Notes under the pieces: generated by a model
Told to the model about the DNA's origin: nothing
The model's input: the letters and a program-made list of their open reading frames with translations, nothing else
Databases searched by the model: none
In this document: positions 17,586 to 25,954 of the stretch, in pieces
Layout of the letters: each line of letters opens with the position of its first letter
How positions within the stretch are numbered: the first letter of the stretch is position 1
Program-made: the position numbers and the translations under genes
Virus record (IMG/VR): IMGVR_UViG_3300021599_001920
Location: 1-58,336 of that record
Length of the DNA stretch: 58,336 bases
From: a virus
Direction: 5' to 3' (one strand)

Positions 17586-19508
17586 ATGAAAAATAAATTA
17601 TTATTAGAAATAGAAAGACAAAAAAAATTGATGGGTATTAATGAACGCACATCAATTTTAAAAGAATCAGGACCAGGTAACCCTTATGGGTGGGGTGGAG
17701 TCTTATTAAAAAAACTATTAAGTTCTTCTGAACCCGCACTTACTCGTATTAAATCAAGATTTGAAGATGCGTATAATGGTTTAAGAACAAAATCAAGTTT
17801 TGATAAATTAGAACAAAAGGGTGTTAGAACGTTTAATGAATTAGTGGATGACACAAAAAAAGTTAATACGGGTGCCGCAGTAAAAGGATCTGATGATGAA
17901 TACATTGCATTTGCAAAAGACTTTATTTTAAAAATATTTAAGGAATCAAAATATCAAGACATAAGAGAAACAGTTTTAGAACAATATAAAAATATTTTTG
18001 CACCAAATACTCGAAAAGCGTTAGATGATTTAGAGGCTTTAGCTGAGGCAGGAGAAAAAGAGGCGTTTGAAACTGCAAGATTACAAGCCGAAAGAGGTGG
18101 ATTTTTTGATCCTGTAATATTAAATTATTTAGAAACAAAGCTTCCAAAAACAAAAAGAGATATTTTTATAGATCCTAAAAATAGTCAAATTCAAGATGAT
18201 GCCTTCAGAAATTATTTACAAAGGTTAGATCCAGAAGATCAAAAACATGTAAATATGATGATACAACATGCAAAAAACGGTGATTATGAAGCGTTTTTTG
18301 CTCAAAAAAATTCATTGAGTCAGCCTTTGGATCCTGAAATGTTGAGATTTATTGAGAGAAATTTCAAAATTGATGTTTCTAATGACAATTTTTTTAGTCT
18401 TCTGATGACATATTTCTTTAAAAATGATTTATTACTAAGTAGTACGGTTGGAGCTTTGTATAAAAAAATTGCTGGAAATTCAAAAACTAAATTAGATGAA
18501 ATTAAAATTCAATTCAGAAATATAATAGATGAGATATCTGATGATATTGAAAAGGGTAATAATATAGATTTAGAAAAATTAAATAAACTAAATAAATTAT
18601 CAAGAGAAATATCTGAATTTAATAGATCTCAAATAAAAGAATTTTGGGATGGAACTAAAAATGTGATGCCGACACCATTCTTAAAAAAATTAGAAAATCC
18701 TGATGGAAATTTTGATGAAAATATATTCATGGAATGGATAAAATTTTATGAAAGTGCCTCTGGTGCAGGTAAACAAATGTTATTACCCCCAAAAGTGGTT
18801 TCAAAAATAGATGCATTCATAAGATTTTGGAGAGGAAGAGGATCAGAAAATATCAAGGAGGTGGAAAGTTCTGTACGAATTAAAAATAGATTCATGAGAC
18901 TCGGTATGTGGGCAAGAAGTGGTACTTTTAGACTTAGTAAAGAAATTGATGCAAATGATAAATTTTATGGTGGACAACCTGGATGGTTACTATCATCTAC
19001 AAAATACAGAGGATATCAACTTGGTGAATTAGTTATGTCAACATTGATATATGCACCTTTAGCAATTGGTTTTTTAGAATCAATGCTTGGTTTACTTGAC
19101 AGGAAATTGACAAGTATTGACATACCATTTGTAGACGATGAGGCTTGGTTTGGCGGAGAAGAGGTTGAGTTTCTTGACAACCCGTGGCCATTTATAAGAA
19201 CAATATGGAACGATTATATGTTTAAAAATTTTAAATTTAATCGTAAAGATATTATGACAAGTTTATCAAAAGGTTTATCACCCGGATTATATGCCATTCT
19301 TACAAATTTAGAAAAGGGTGGGACACCTGAAATGACAAAAGAAAATTTAATGATCGCAATTAAGGAAGCTAAAGTTGACACAACCGAAGCTAATAGAATT
19401 TTAATGGAAAAGGTACCAAATTATCAACAACTTGCCGATGACACAACAACATTTAAAGGATACGACGGAAACATCGATAGTCTATTGAATCATGTATTAA
19501 CCAGATAA
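17586..19508 (+). CDS. Large presumed virion protein
   Basis: 640 aa, mostly helical. The N-terminus MKNKLLLEIERQKKLMGINE is followed by a second LKE, again like a capsid-targeting helix. A single strong hydrophobic region is seen at about residues 478-503 (LVMSTLIYAPLAIGFLESML). The body is rich in Lys, Glu, Phe and Asn with no catalytic motif. Size, position and N-terminus match the neighbour at 15255, suggesting both are packaged or tail-associated. No homologue can be named from sequence alone. Confidence 0.65.
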   Translation: MKNKLLLEIERQKKLMGINERTSILKESGPGNPYGWGGVLLKKLLSSSEPALTRIKSRFEDAYNGLRTKSSFDKLEQKGVRTFNELVDDTKKVNTGAAVKGSDDEYIAFAKDFILKIFKESKYQDIRETVLEQYKNIFAPNTRKALDDLEALAEAGEKEAFETARLQAERGGFFDPVILNYLETKLPKTKRDIFIDPKNSQIQDDAFRNYLQRLDPEDQKHVNMMIQHAKNGDYEAFFAQKNSLSQPLDPEMLRFIERNFKIDVSNDNFFSLLMTYFFKNDLLLSSTVGALYKKIAGNSKTKLDEIKIQFRNIIDEISDDIEKGNNIDLEKLNKLNKLSREISEFNRSQIKEFWDGTKNVMPTPFLKKLENPDGNFDENIFMEWIKFYESASGAGKQMLLPPKVVSKIDAFIRFWRGRGSENIKEVESSVRIKNRFMRLGMWARSGTFRLSKEIDANDKFYGGQPGWLLSSTKYRGYQLGELVMSTLIYAPLAIGFLESMLGLLDRKLTSIDIPFVDDEAWFGGEEVEFLDNPWPFIRTIWNDYMFKNFKFNRKDIMTSLSKGLSPGLYAILTNLEKGGTPEMTKENLMIAIKEAKVDTTEANRILMEKVPNYQQLADDTTTFKGYDGNIDSLLNHVLTR

Positions 19509-19530
19509 AACAAAAAAAGTTACAAATTTT

Positions 19531-20685
19531 ATGATAAAAGAACAATCAACAGAAGAAAAAAAATACACCACTGAAGAGTTTAGAAAAATTCTATATGATT
19601 CAACTAAACATGCTGTTTCTATTCCTGTTGGTAAGGAAAAAAAATATTACTCATTTAAAAAATTAGAAGATGGTAAGAATGAATCACAAAAAGAAGCGTT
19701 ATATCAAGCTTGGGGTAAATTGTTTTTTTCATCAATTGAAAAATTACCGGATTATCCAAAAATGAGTGGTATTAAAGACATATACAAAATTGCCAAAGGA
19801 AGTGTTAAAAATGATGAAATGAGAAACATGTCTGAACAAGACTTTTTCTTAACATACGCATGTGATCTTTCTTTTGTTAAAAACACAAACTATTGTGTAC
19901 AACCACAAAGAGATATTGAAGAATATTATGGTGATTATGAAAATGATCAAATCGGGATGGTAAGTATTTTAGAAAAATCTATAAGTTTAGAAGATCCCAC
20001 TGATGTTGTAAAATTGGAAATAGAAAAAGATAAAGACACAATTCTTGTATTAGAATTAACAAAAAGAACAGACGTACTAAATGTTTTTACATATTTGCAA
20101 GGAGTAAAGGTACCCACATCTATAGGTACCGTAAAATTCAAATGTCCTGAACCTGATGAAAATGGTACAGTTTATTGTGATTTTACTTTAAAAATAACAC
20201 ATCCAAAATATACCGGAACATACGAATTTAAGTCCTTAATACCTGATGGTGAATACGATGATGAAAGTGATTCTGAAGAAGATCAAGTTATACAAGTAGA
20301 CAATAAACCGAACCCAAAACCTACAGAAGTTCCAAAACCCAAAGAAGAACCAACTCCACCAAAACCGCAAAAAACACAAAATTATTGCTCTCTTGCATCT
20401 TTAGAAAAATCCAAATGGAAAATAGGATGTGAAAACGATATAATTGGGTTATTAAATAAAAAGTTTCTTAGTGGAAGACATGGTAATTCATTAACTCAGG
20501 AATTAATTGACGAATTAAAAAATTTAGATTGGATTTCAAGTGGTGACGGAATTACTAAAGATGAATATAATGTAATAAGATCCAAAGTTCCTGATTTGAA
20601 AAAATTGGAAGAAAATAAAAAAATAAAAAAAATAATTAAGGAATCTGTAAGAAGAAATTTAAAAGATATTTATTATAGATCTTAA
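19531..20685 (+). CDS. Presumed virion protein with Pro-rich hinge and C-terminal domain
   Basis: 384 aa. Residues 1-250 are a mixed domain with a Cys pair (YACDLSFVKNTNYCVQP). A Pro/Lys-rich linker (about 265-290, with PKPKEEPTPPKPQ) leads to a C-terminal domain NYCSLASLEKSKWKIGC, then GLLNKKFLSGRHGNSLTQELIDEL. Its helix-turn pattern resembles a peptidoglycan-binding-like module, but this is weak. The tail ends with a basic helix KKIIKESVRRNLKDIYYRS. It is third in the row after 15255 and 17586, with 22 bases between genes. Confidence 0.6.
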   Translation: MIKEQSTEEKKYTTEEFRKILYDSTKHAVSIPVGKEKKYYSFKKLEDGKNESQKEALYQAWGKLFFSSIEKLPDYPKMSGIKDIYKIAKGSVKNDEMRNMSEQDFFLTYACDLSFVKNTNYCVQPQRDIEEYYGDYENDQIGMVSILEKSISLEDPTDVVKLEIEKDKDTILVLELTKRTDVLNVFTYLQGVKVPTSIGTVKFKCPEPDENGTVYCDFTLKITHPKYTGTYEFKSLIPDGEYDDESDSEEDQVIQVDNKPNPKPTEVPKPKEEPTPPKPQKTQNYCSLASLEKSKWKIGCENDIIGLLNKKFLSGRHGNSLTQELIDELKNLDWISSGDGITKDEYNVIRSKVPDLKKLEENKKIKKIIKESVRRNLKDIYYRS

Positions 20686-20712
20686 TTGGTTTGGTCGCCG
20701 TTAAGTGATAAT

Positions 20713-20739
20713 ATGAAAAAACGAAAGGAGGTATTCTAA
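20713..20739 (+). other. Mini-ORF containing a perfect Shine-Dalgarno sequence
   Basis: ATG AAA AAA CGA AAG GAG GTA TTC TAA would encode an 8-residue peptide. Bases 20724-20732 (AAAGGAGGT) are perfectly complementary to the conserved 3' end of 16S rRNA, which is otherwise almost unused in this genome. No ATG, GTG or TTG lies at a proper distance downstream. A 9-bp hairpin follows at 20747-20769. The element could be a leader peptide, a small RNA or a relic. Confidence 0.4.
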
Positions 20740-20746
20740 TCTCGGC

Positions 20747-20769
20747 AAAGGGGTCCTAAAGACCTCTTT
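20747..20769 (+). other. 9-bp RNA hairpin in intergenic region
   Basis: AAAGGGGTC, loop CTAAA, GACCTCTTT: nine pairs with one G-U. No T tract follows on either strand, so it is not a standard terminator. Confidence 0.5.
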
Positions 20770-20816
20770 GTTCGTTATATAGTTTATTATTTTATATTTT
20801 ATTATTATATTCAATT

Positions 20817-21020
20817 ATGTCGTTTCCTTGTCCCACATGTAAAAATCCTTTAGGATTAACTTTAGAATTTATAATGAAAAACCCAATATGTGTATGTCCT
20901 CACTGTCAAACAAGTTTTAATTTCACCGTTAATGAAGATATTTTTAAAACCTACAAAGAAACAATGTCTGAGATAGAAAAGATAAAAGGGCAATATAAGG
21001 GTATGGTTAAGTTTTCCTAA
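20817..21020 (+). CDS. Zinc-ribbon small protein
   Basis: 67 aa. CPTCKNPLGLTLEFIMKNPI then CVCPHCQTSF gives two CxxC knuckles (residues 5-8 and 30-33), a rubredoxin-like zinc ribbon. A charged C-terminal helix follows. Such phage zinc ribbons are often transcription or replication accessory proteins; none is identified here. It lies between the Shine-Dalgarno element and the DUF2589 pair. Confidence 0.65.
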   Translation: MSFPCPTCKNPLGLTLEFIMKNPICVCPHCQTSFNFTVNEDIFKTYKETMSEIEKIKGQYKGMVKFS

Positions 21021-21034
21021 TAGATTTATTGAAG

Positions 21035-21042
21035 TATTTATA
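21035..21042 (+). promoter_or_regulatory. TATTTATA octamer upstream of 21072
   Basis: Perfect match, 29 nt before the ATG at 21072, which is the longest spacing in the set. Confidence 0.45.
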
Positions 21043-21071
21043 GTTAATAAAACAAACTAAATTCAAATTTT

Positions 21072-21668
21072 ATGCCAGGAATTGCAGATCAATTTGCGGG
21101 TCTTCCAATTGAAGATCTAATTGTTTCACCTATTGTCGGTATGGCTAAAGGTCAAGCAAAATTAAACGAAGTTACTTGGAGATATATCTCAGAGGTTGCT
21201 TTCGAAAAAGATAAGGATGGTAAAACAAGTGCTCGTTCATTGGACGTAGAAATGAACAGGGTAGTAACTGACGGTGCAACAGGTGAACAAACTATACAGA
21301 AATTGTATAATAAAGTTCCTATGTTACCATTAGTTCCATTACCTTCTTTAGCCATTACATCCGCCGATATTGGTTTCACAATGGAGGTTAAAACATCTGA
21401 AACCGCAAAGGAAAGTTCAGATAGTGAGACTTCATATTCAGCATCAGCATCAGCAAGTTGGTGGGGAATGAAATTTTCTGCAACCGTTGCTGGAAAGGTT
21501 GCCACACACAAAGAGAATACAAGAAGTACAGATAACTCAGCAAAATATGAGGTAAAAGTACATGCTGAACAATTACCCGCAACTGAAGGTATGTTGAAAT
21601 TATCAGATTATTTAACTCAAATGTTAGAACCATCTTTAATTCCACTTACGGCAGACCCAAGTAAATAA
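21072..21668 (+). CDS. DUF2589 family protein
   Basis: 198 aa. The start MPGIADQFAGLPIEDLIVSP, then VGMAKGQAKLNEVTWRYI, and the following TSADIGFTMEVKTSETAKES with the Ser/Ala-rich SYSASASASWWGMKFSATVAG are the recognisable DUF2589 blocks: an amphipathic helix, then a beta barrel-like domain. Family function is not established; genes usually come as small tandem sets in bacteria. The adjacent gene 21719 is a likely partner, since its VPLYILADHSSIGLDELDIEFEA block (read in parts) resembles the beta domain of the same group. A phage copy is notable. Confidence 0.8.
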   Translation: MPGIADQFAGLPIEDLIVSPIVGMAKGQAKLNEVTWRYISEVAFEKDKDGKTSARSLDVEMNRVVTDGATGEQTIQKLYNKVPMLPLVPLPSLAITSADIGFTMEVKTSETAKESSDSETSYSASASASWWGMKFSATVAGKVATHKENTRSTDNSAKYEVKVHAEQLPATEGMLKLSDYLTQMLEPSLIPLTADPSK

Positions 21669-21718
21669 TGTTTGATTTTGTGAATGATTTATGTTATATT
21701 TTAATATAAATCATAATT

Positions 21719-22207
21719 ATGGCAAGATTAAATATAGAAGAACTTGTTGGTGGACTTTTGGAGGCTGCCATGGTCGCTCAGGGTATAAGTGAAAGACAGC
21801 ATATAAATGCCATTAGAAACTATTTCAATCAAGATGGTACACCTAAATTTCATACCTTCATTATTGGAGATAAGAGTTTAGATGTACCTCTTTATATTTT
21901 GGCGGATCACTCTTCCATAGGATTAGACGAGTTAGATATTGAATTTGAGGCCAGATTAATATTTGGTGAGGATGAGACAAATGTTTCAGACCTAAAAAGG
22001 TCGTTATTGGGTTTATTCAAAAAACAAGGGTACGAACACAACATCAAAGGTATAGAAGTTGATTCTGGTAAAAATACTGATAGGTCTGGTATGTCCAGAA
22101 TTAAAGTAAAATTCAAAGCAGATGAAAAACCTGAAGCAGTGAGTAGGTTAGTTGATGCGTATATTCAGAATATGTCAGACCCAAACATAAACAAATCAAG
22201 TGATTAA
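21719..22207 (+). CDS. DUF2589-associated beta protein
   Basis: 162 aa. The N-terminal helix ARLNIEELVGGLLEAAMVA, then a segment KSLDVPLYILADHSSIGLDE and LDIEFEARLIFGEDE, followed by SRIKVKFKADEKPEAVSRLV. The alternating beta pattern with a prolyl-leucine entry (VPLYIL) matches proteins that sit beside DUF2589 genes and share its beta domain. It is separated from 21072 by 50 bases on the same strand. Function is unknown; an oligomeric partner is the simplest guess. Confidence 0.6.
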   Translation: MARLNIEELVGGLLEAAMVAQGISERQHINAIRNYFNQDGTPKFHTFIIGDKSLDVPLYILADHSSIGLDELDIEFEARLIFGEDETNVSDLKRSLLGLFKKQGYEHNIKGIEVDSGKNTDRSGMSRIKVKFKADEKPEAVSRLVDAYIQNMSDPNINKSSD

Positions 22208-22210
22208 AAT

Positions 22211-22241
22211 AAAAAAACCCATCAATTGATGGGTTTAATTT
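22211..22241. terminator. Bidirectional terminator between 21719 and the tmRNA
   Basis: AAACCCATC and GATGGGTTT enclose AATT. T runs follow on both strands (TTTAATTTTT on plus, seven T residues on minus). It ends two bases before the tmRNA 3' terminus, so it stops both convergent units. Confidence 0.85.
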
Positions 22242-22242
22242 T

Positions 22243-22648
22243 TGGTGGAGGTGAAGGGAGTCGAACCCTTGTCCGAACCGCCATATCATAAATGGACTAC
22301 ACGTTTATTCAGTTAGTTCTCAACTGACAAATAGAGGGTTCTTATTTTTCCATCAGAACTCACAACTGTGGTCGGTTCCTATTAAATAGGATTGAACCGA
22401 AAACAACTCCCTGACACTCTTTTGGTGGTATCACACCGTAGGGACTTCTGTTCCAAGGTTATGTGTCCATCGACCCGTTAGTGGGGACCTAATTAGGCAG
22501 CCACTTTAGAAGTTGCAAGAAGACCTGATACTTCCATGTTGTTGTAAACGTTGCCGTTTAATTTTTATCACCATAGATTTAAGTCGTAGATGACATCCGA
22601 CTACGTGCCCATTTACCATATCAACGCCCGTCAAATCCAAGCACCCCC
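22243..22648 (-). ncRNA. ssrA: Transfer-messenger RNA (tmRNA)
   Basis: 406 nt. The 5' end GGGGGTG pairs over 7 bp with the 3' CACCTCC (one G-U), followed by A and an encoded CCA. The 5' block GCTTGGATTTGACGGGCG and the 3' T arm GGGTTCGACTCCC are canonical. The tag reading frame lies at 22555-22493 (minus), GGC resume codon to TAA, giving GNVYNNMEVSGLLATSKVAA: 20 residues with the hydrophobic -VAA end recognised by ClpXP-type proteases. It rescues stalled ribosomes and tags their products. A TATATTTG -7 box sits 9 nt upstream. The 3' terminator is immediate. It is unlikely to be a host remnant because it lies among phage genes with intact structure. Confidence 0.95.
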
Positions 22649-22657
22649 AATATAGTA

Positions 22658-22665
22658 CAAATATA
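22658..22665 (-). promoter_or_regulatory. Bacteroidota -7 box (TATATTTG) for tmRNA
   Basis: Matches the TAnnTTTG consensus of the Bacteroidota primary sigma factor; 9 nt separate it from the mature 5' G at 22648. The -33 element is weak (T-rich stretch). Confidence 0.6.
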
Positions 22666-22720
22666 GAAAAAAAAGGGTTAAAAACCTAATTTTAACCCAC
22701 AATACTATAAATTTAAATGA

Positions 22721-22915
22721 TTATTTAGATTTTTTCGCTGATTTTTTTGCAGTTGCTTTTTTAGCGGTTTTTTTAACTTTTGCAACTACTTCCACAATAG
22801 GTTTTTCAACCACATCAGGAATATTGTTACCATTTTTATCGCTAAGTTTACCACTCTTAATTAAAAGAAATGCCACACCTGCTAATACTGCTAAAATTAA
22901 TAAAACTGTACCCAT
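22721..22915 (-). CDS. Small membrane protein with basic Ala/Lys tail
   Basis: 64 aa. One membrane helix (TVLLILAVLAGVAFLLI, residues 3-19), then a DKNGNNIPD segment that looks like a single calcium-binding loop, then a histone-like tail KKTAKKATAKKSAKKSK. The basic tail would lie in the cytoplasm or contact nucleic acid. A TATTTATT octamer is found 19 nt upstream. Confidence 0.6.
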   Translation of the reverse strand: MGTVLLILAVLAGVAFLLIKSGKLSDKNGNNIPDVVEKPIVEVVAKVKKTAKKATAKKSAKKSK

Positions 22916-22934
22916 AGTTTGAAGTTTTTATATA

Positions 22935-22942
22935 AATAAATA
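22935..22942 (-). promoter_or_regulatory. TATTTATT octamer upstream of 22721-22915
   Basis: Reads TATTTATT on the minus strand, 19 nt before the start. Confidence 0.4.
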
Positions 22943-22964
22943 CTTCTTTAATTTAGAAAATCAT

Positions 22965-23639
22965 CTACGAGGTCAGTGGAAGAAGATTACCATATTTTGC
23001 CTCAAAAAATAGTTTATTCTTTTCCCATTGTTTATTTACCATCCCGATTGACTTATGAACAACCATAATTTTGGTGGTTACTCCGATTTTAACTTGTTTT
23101 ATAAAATTAGAAACACAAAACGGTATGTCATAAAAATGAAAACCAACAAATTCTTCATCAAATTTTTCTTTTATTCTTTTTTTGTGAACTGCGAAAAATA
23201 GTCCGTCTATACAAACCACATTTTTTAAAAATTCGTTGTATGGTCCTGAATAATTATTCCTATGAATTTTACCTTCATGTTCATGTTTTACTTGTCCATA
23301 CATAGATTTTCTATCTGTCCACCACATACCATTAATTAAATTATTGGTACCCGCTATTCCTATTATCCCATGATCGGGATTGGTCTCAAATAATCTAACA
23401 ATTTTTTTTGTGACATTTGTAGTTTCAATAATTAGATCATCATGCATGAAAACAACAATATCATTCGTTGATTCATCTAACCCTTTATTATACAAGTATG
23501 GTAATGAAAATTCATTTTGATTTTCATATACTATTATTTCAGTTTTTGGATGTGAAAACATTTTAGAAACATGTTCTAAATATTTGTCATCTATTTGCCT
23601 TGTTGATATAACAACACTAACAGGATTAATAATCGACAT
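22965..23639 (-). CDS. Glycosyltransferase family 2-like protein
   Basis: 224 aa. VSVVISTRQIDDKYLEHV starts a GT-A fold; YLYNKGLDESTNDIVVFMHD followed by DL carries the HDD metal motif at about residues 65-68. GIIGIAGTNNLINGMWW, VVCIDGLFFAVHKKRI and FHFYDIPFCVS are the characteristic blocks of the family with a DxD replaced by HDD (PF13712-like). The start overlaps the end of the phosphoesterase gene by 14 bases, so both come from one transcript. Acceptor and sugar are unknown; surface polysaccharide is likely. Confidence 0.8.
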   Translation of the reverse strand: MSIINPVSVVISTRQIDDKYLEHVSKMFSHPKTEIIVYENQNEFSLPYLYNKGLDESTNDIVVFMHDDLIIETTNVTKKIVRLFETNPDHGIIGIAGTNNLINGMWWTDRKSMYGQVKHEHEGKIHRNNYSGPYNEFLKNVVCIDGLFFAVHKKRIKEKFDEEFVGFHFYDIPFCVSNFIKQVKIGVTTKIMVVHKSIGMVNKQWEKNKLFFEAKYGNLLPLTS

Positions 23640-24363
23640 AAGAAGAAATTATATTACCATCATATTCATTTAATTCAATGATGATTGGTTTATTGGTTGG
23701 TTTGTATCTTTCAGTGCATGTAGAAGCATTCACATATAATGTTTCACCTATTTGTGCTGCACCATATGCCCCATGTATATGTCCAAAAATATGAACAGGT
23801 GGATTTAAATGTTCCACGCGAAACCTTAGTAATTCACAACCAACTTGTAGATTGTTTGGTGTAAAGTCTCTAACTCCATGAGGTGGTCCGTGTGTAATTA
23901 AAACATCAGTATCTTCAGGAATGTCCTTCCATTTAACTTCTAACTCCCAACCATTTCTTGGAAGATTAAAAGCCCAATTATAAAATTCAGGTTGCCATGG
24001 TGATCCATAAAATTTTATTGGTCTGGAAAATTCAGGTGACTCAATGATAAATTCGGAATCATGTAAATAAACAACATCCGATTGTGATAAGTTTTCTTCA
24101 TTCAATAAATGATGTAGCCACGGTGCCTCATTATTATGTCTAACACCATTATAATGTTCAAAACCAAAATCGTGATTACCTGCAATAAAAATTTTCGTAT
24201 CGAAACCTTTTAAATTTTGAAACCAATATATAAACTCCTCAATTTCTTTTTCTTTACCAACATTTGTGCAATCACCAGCATGAATTAAAATATCACCTTC
24301 AGGTAATAAGTGTTCCATGGATTTATGAAGACCATGTGTGTCGGATATGCAAACAATTTTCAT
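23626..24363 (-). CDS. Calcineurin-like metallophosphoesterase
   Basis: 245 aa. All dinuclear metal motifs are present: ISDTHG (6-11), HAGDCTN, AGNHDFGF, THGPPHG and FGHIHGAYG. This predicts phosphomonoesterase, phosphodiesterase or nuclease activity with Mn or Fe. Length and motif spacing fit the cytosolic single-domain branch similar to bacterial and brain MPPED-type proteins. The N-terminus has no signal peptide. Cotranscribed with the glycosyltransferase at 22965. Confidence 0.88.
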   Translation of the reverse strand: MKIVCISDTHGLHKSMEHLLPEGDILIHAGDCTNVGKEKEIEEFIYWFQNLKGFDTKIFIAGNHDFGFEHYNGVRHNNEAPWLHHLLNEENLSQSDVVYLHDSEFIIESPEFSRPIKFYGSPWQPEFYNWAFNLPRNGWELEVKWKDIPEDTDVLITHGPPHGVRDFTPNNLQVGCELLRFRVEHLNPPVHIFGHIHGAYGAAQIGETLYVNASTCTERYKPTNKPIIIELNEYDGNIISSYVDY

Positions 24364-24393
24364 TATGGAAATATAACAAAATAAATTGAATAT

Positions 24394-24996
24394 TTAAAAT
24401 ATTTCAAAAACTAAATTAAATCTATATTTTGTATCTGAACCATTAAAAAAAGAATGACCACAATCACCAAAACTGTAAATTTTATTTTTTTTCGAATTAA
24501 TTATTTTATTGTTAGGGTCATCTTTCAAAAAGAAATCATTAAATTTTAATGGATCATTAATCATTTTTTCTAAATTTTCGGTATATGATAAATTTCTTTT
24601 ATGAAGATCACCACCATTACACTCATAATTAAAAAACATATCATCTTCATTAAAGCAGATTAAATGACGTTTTAATTCACTATCAACATGAAAACTGATG
24701 TTTGATTTTGGTGAATATGACATTAACCAAATTCTTCTTATTGAGAATAAAGATCTTAAATATTCAAGAGATAAATTTAATATATTTCGTATTTCATTAT
24801 TTTTAAAAATGTATAATTTTTCTATTTTTTCAACATATTCTTCATTATTCATCAAATAATTTTCGTCAGCATAAATTAAAAAATTTCTTATTCCATTATC
24901 AATGTAATTAGAATCATTTAATGAATCGAAATACTTGTTTAAAATGTCAAAATTTTCATTCTGTATATCCGCAATTATCGTAATATGATCATACAT
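24394..24996 (-). CDS. Possible 2-oxoglutarate/Fe(II) oxygenase of the Asp/Asn hydroxylase type
   Basis: 200 aa. The C-terminal half has SYSPKSNISFHVDSELKRHL (HxD pair near residues 122-124) and, later, YSFGDCGHSFFNGSDTKYRF then NLVFEIF, giving the second His and a downstream Arg for 2-oxoglutarate. This is the cupin layout of aspartyl/asparaginyl beta-hydroxylase-like enzymes. The N-terminal 100 residues are unassigned. Transcribed from its own TATTTATA element just after the large RNA terminator. Substrate unknown. Confidence 0.55.
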   Translation of the reverse strand: MYDHITIIADIQNENFDILNKYFDSLNDSNYIDNGIRNFLIYADENYLMNNEEYVEKIEKLYIFKNNEIRNILNLSLEYLRSLFSIRRIWLMSYSPKSNISFHVDSELKRHLICFNEDDMFFNYECNGGDLHKRNLSYTENLEKMINDPLKFNDFFLKDDPNNKIINSKKNKIYSFGDCGHSFFNGSDTKYRFNLVFEIF

Positions 24997-24999
24997 ATC

Positions 25000-25007
25000 T
25001 ATAAATA
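25000..25007 (-). promoter_or_regulatory. TATTTATA octamer upstream of 24394-24996
   Basis: Perfect on the minus strand, 3 nt before the ATG at 24996 and directly after the T run of the RNA terminator. Confidence 0.5.
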
Positions 25008-25033
25008 GAAAAAGTCAGAAAAAAATTTCTGAC
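25008..25033 (-). terminator. Terminator of the large structured RNA
   Basis: On the minus strand GTCAGAAA, loop TTTT, TTTCTGAC, then five T residues. Confidence 0.75.
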
Positions 25034-25948
25034 TTAACTTAGGGGCCTGCACGGTTAATATCTTTGTGAGGTCTCATCCACCATTTAGTTTTTTTAAACT
25101 AAAAAAAACAAAACTCTGAGATTACAAGTTTTAATAGTTGACTTTAGAAAGATTATTGTTTCCTTTCTTATCCACAGTCTTTTGAACTGTACCAACCAGT
25201 GACGGTCAATTAGATTAACCAATCCTTAAGTCATTAGATACTCTCACAATACTGATTACTCTTTGAGGTTGCCACCCCAACTCATCCTTGCGGGATTAGA
25301 GAACTTTCTTGTAATTCACATTGGGTTTGGGACCCTTTGTGGCCGTGAACCCCTCACGACTATGTAGTCACCTGTCTCTAACGACTGACGGACACTTTTC
25401 CTTGTTTAATTTTGAGTTTGTTAAACCTTAATTAACAAAGTTAGTTACCGATTTGGAAGGTAGTGGTCCGTCAACCAGCCATGCCATCTTTTGGATGACA
25501 CGATACTAAACTACCCTCTGAGACATCCCTGCCTCCATACTTTTGGATTCCTTCAAGATAAGAACCTTGGTAGATTCAAATCAAGGATCATAACAGCACC
25601 ACCTGTACATGAACATACCTTTCGGTTTTAAGATCCCCATTGTATTGAATTTCGCAATTGTGTAGTTGGATAACTACACTTCTTACAATAATTCTATCGA
25701 GTTATTCTTATTGGTGTTCCCACCTCAACCAAACGACCGGTATCGCTCGGTCATCTAACCACGTTCCCTACAGTGTTACCCTCAGTACTTAAGGTCAGAC
25801 GATATCCCGCTTGCCTACTCGAGTTCCCTTTCGGAAACCGCAAACCTAAATAACCAATTCAGATTCACTTTATACCACTTTCATGGTTTATTTTAATCGA
25901 CCATAGGCGGCCAATATTTTAGATTCAAAGAACTTATCGTTTCCGATT
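25014..25948 (-). ncRNA. Large structured noncoding RNA (about 930 nt), GOLLD/ROOL-like candidate
   Basis: No credible reading frame exists on either strand across more than 900 bases, and the base composition is clearly less AT-rich than the neighbours. The minus strand has a promoter (25955-25986) and a terminator. Many local helices can be read: an 8-bp stem with a 4-nt loop at 25660-25679; GNRA-tetraloop hairpins at 25936-25947, around 25829 (TTTCC-GAAA-GGGAA) and around 25714 (GGTG-GGAA-CACC); a 5-bp hairpin at 25735-25752; CGTGA/TCACG near 25345; and an 8-bp long-range pairing of 25386-25393 with 25466-25473. It lies beside a phage tRNA cluster. This setting is typical of the giant phage RNAs GOLLD and ROOL; I cannot confirm class membership without a covariance search. 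RNase P, rRNA and intron cores were not seen. Confidence 0.75.
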
Positions 25949-25954
25949 GTTTTA

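Noticed and set aside
25014-25948. RNase P RNA, rRNA fragment or self-splicing intron as identity of the large RNA
   Set aside because: The conserved RNase P start block (GAGGAAAGTCC type), rRNA core sequences and group I/II catalytic cores were not found, and the length is wrong for RNase P.
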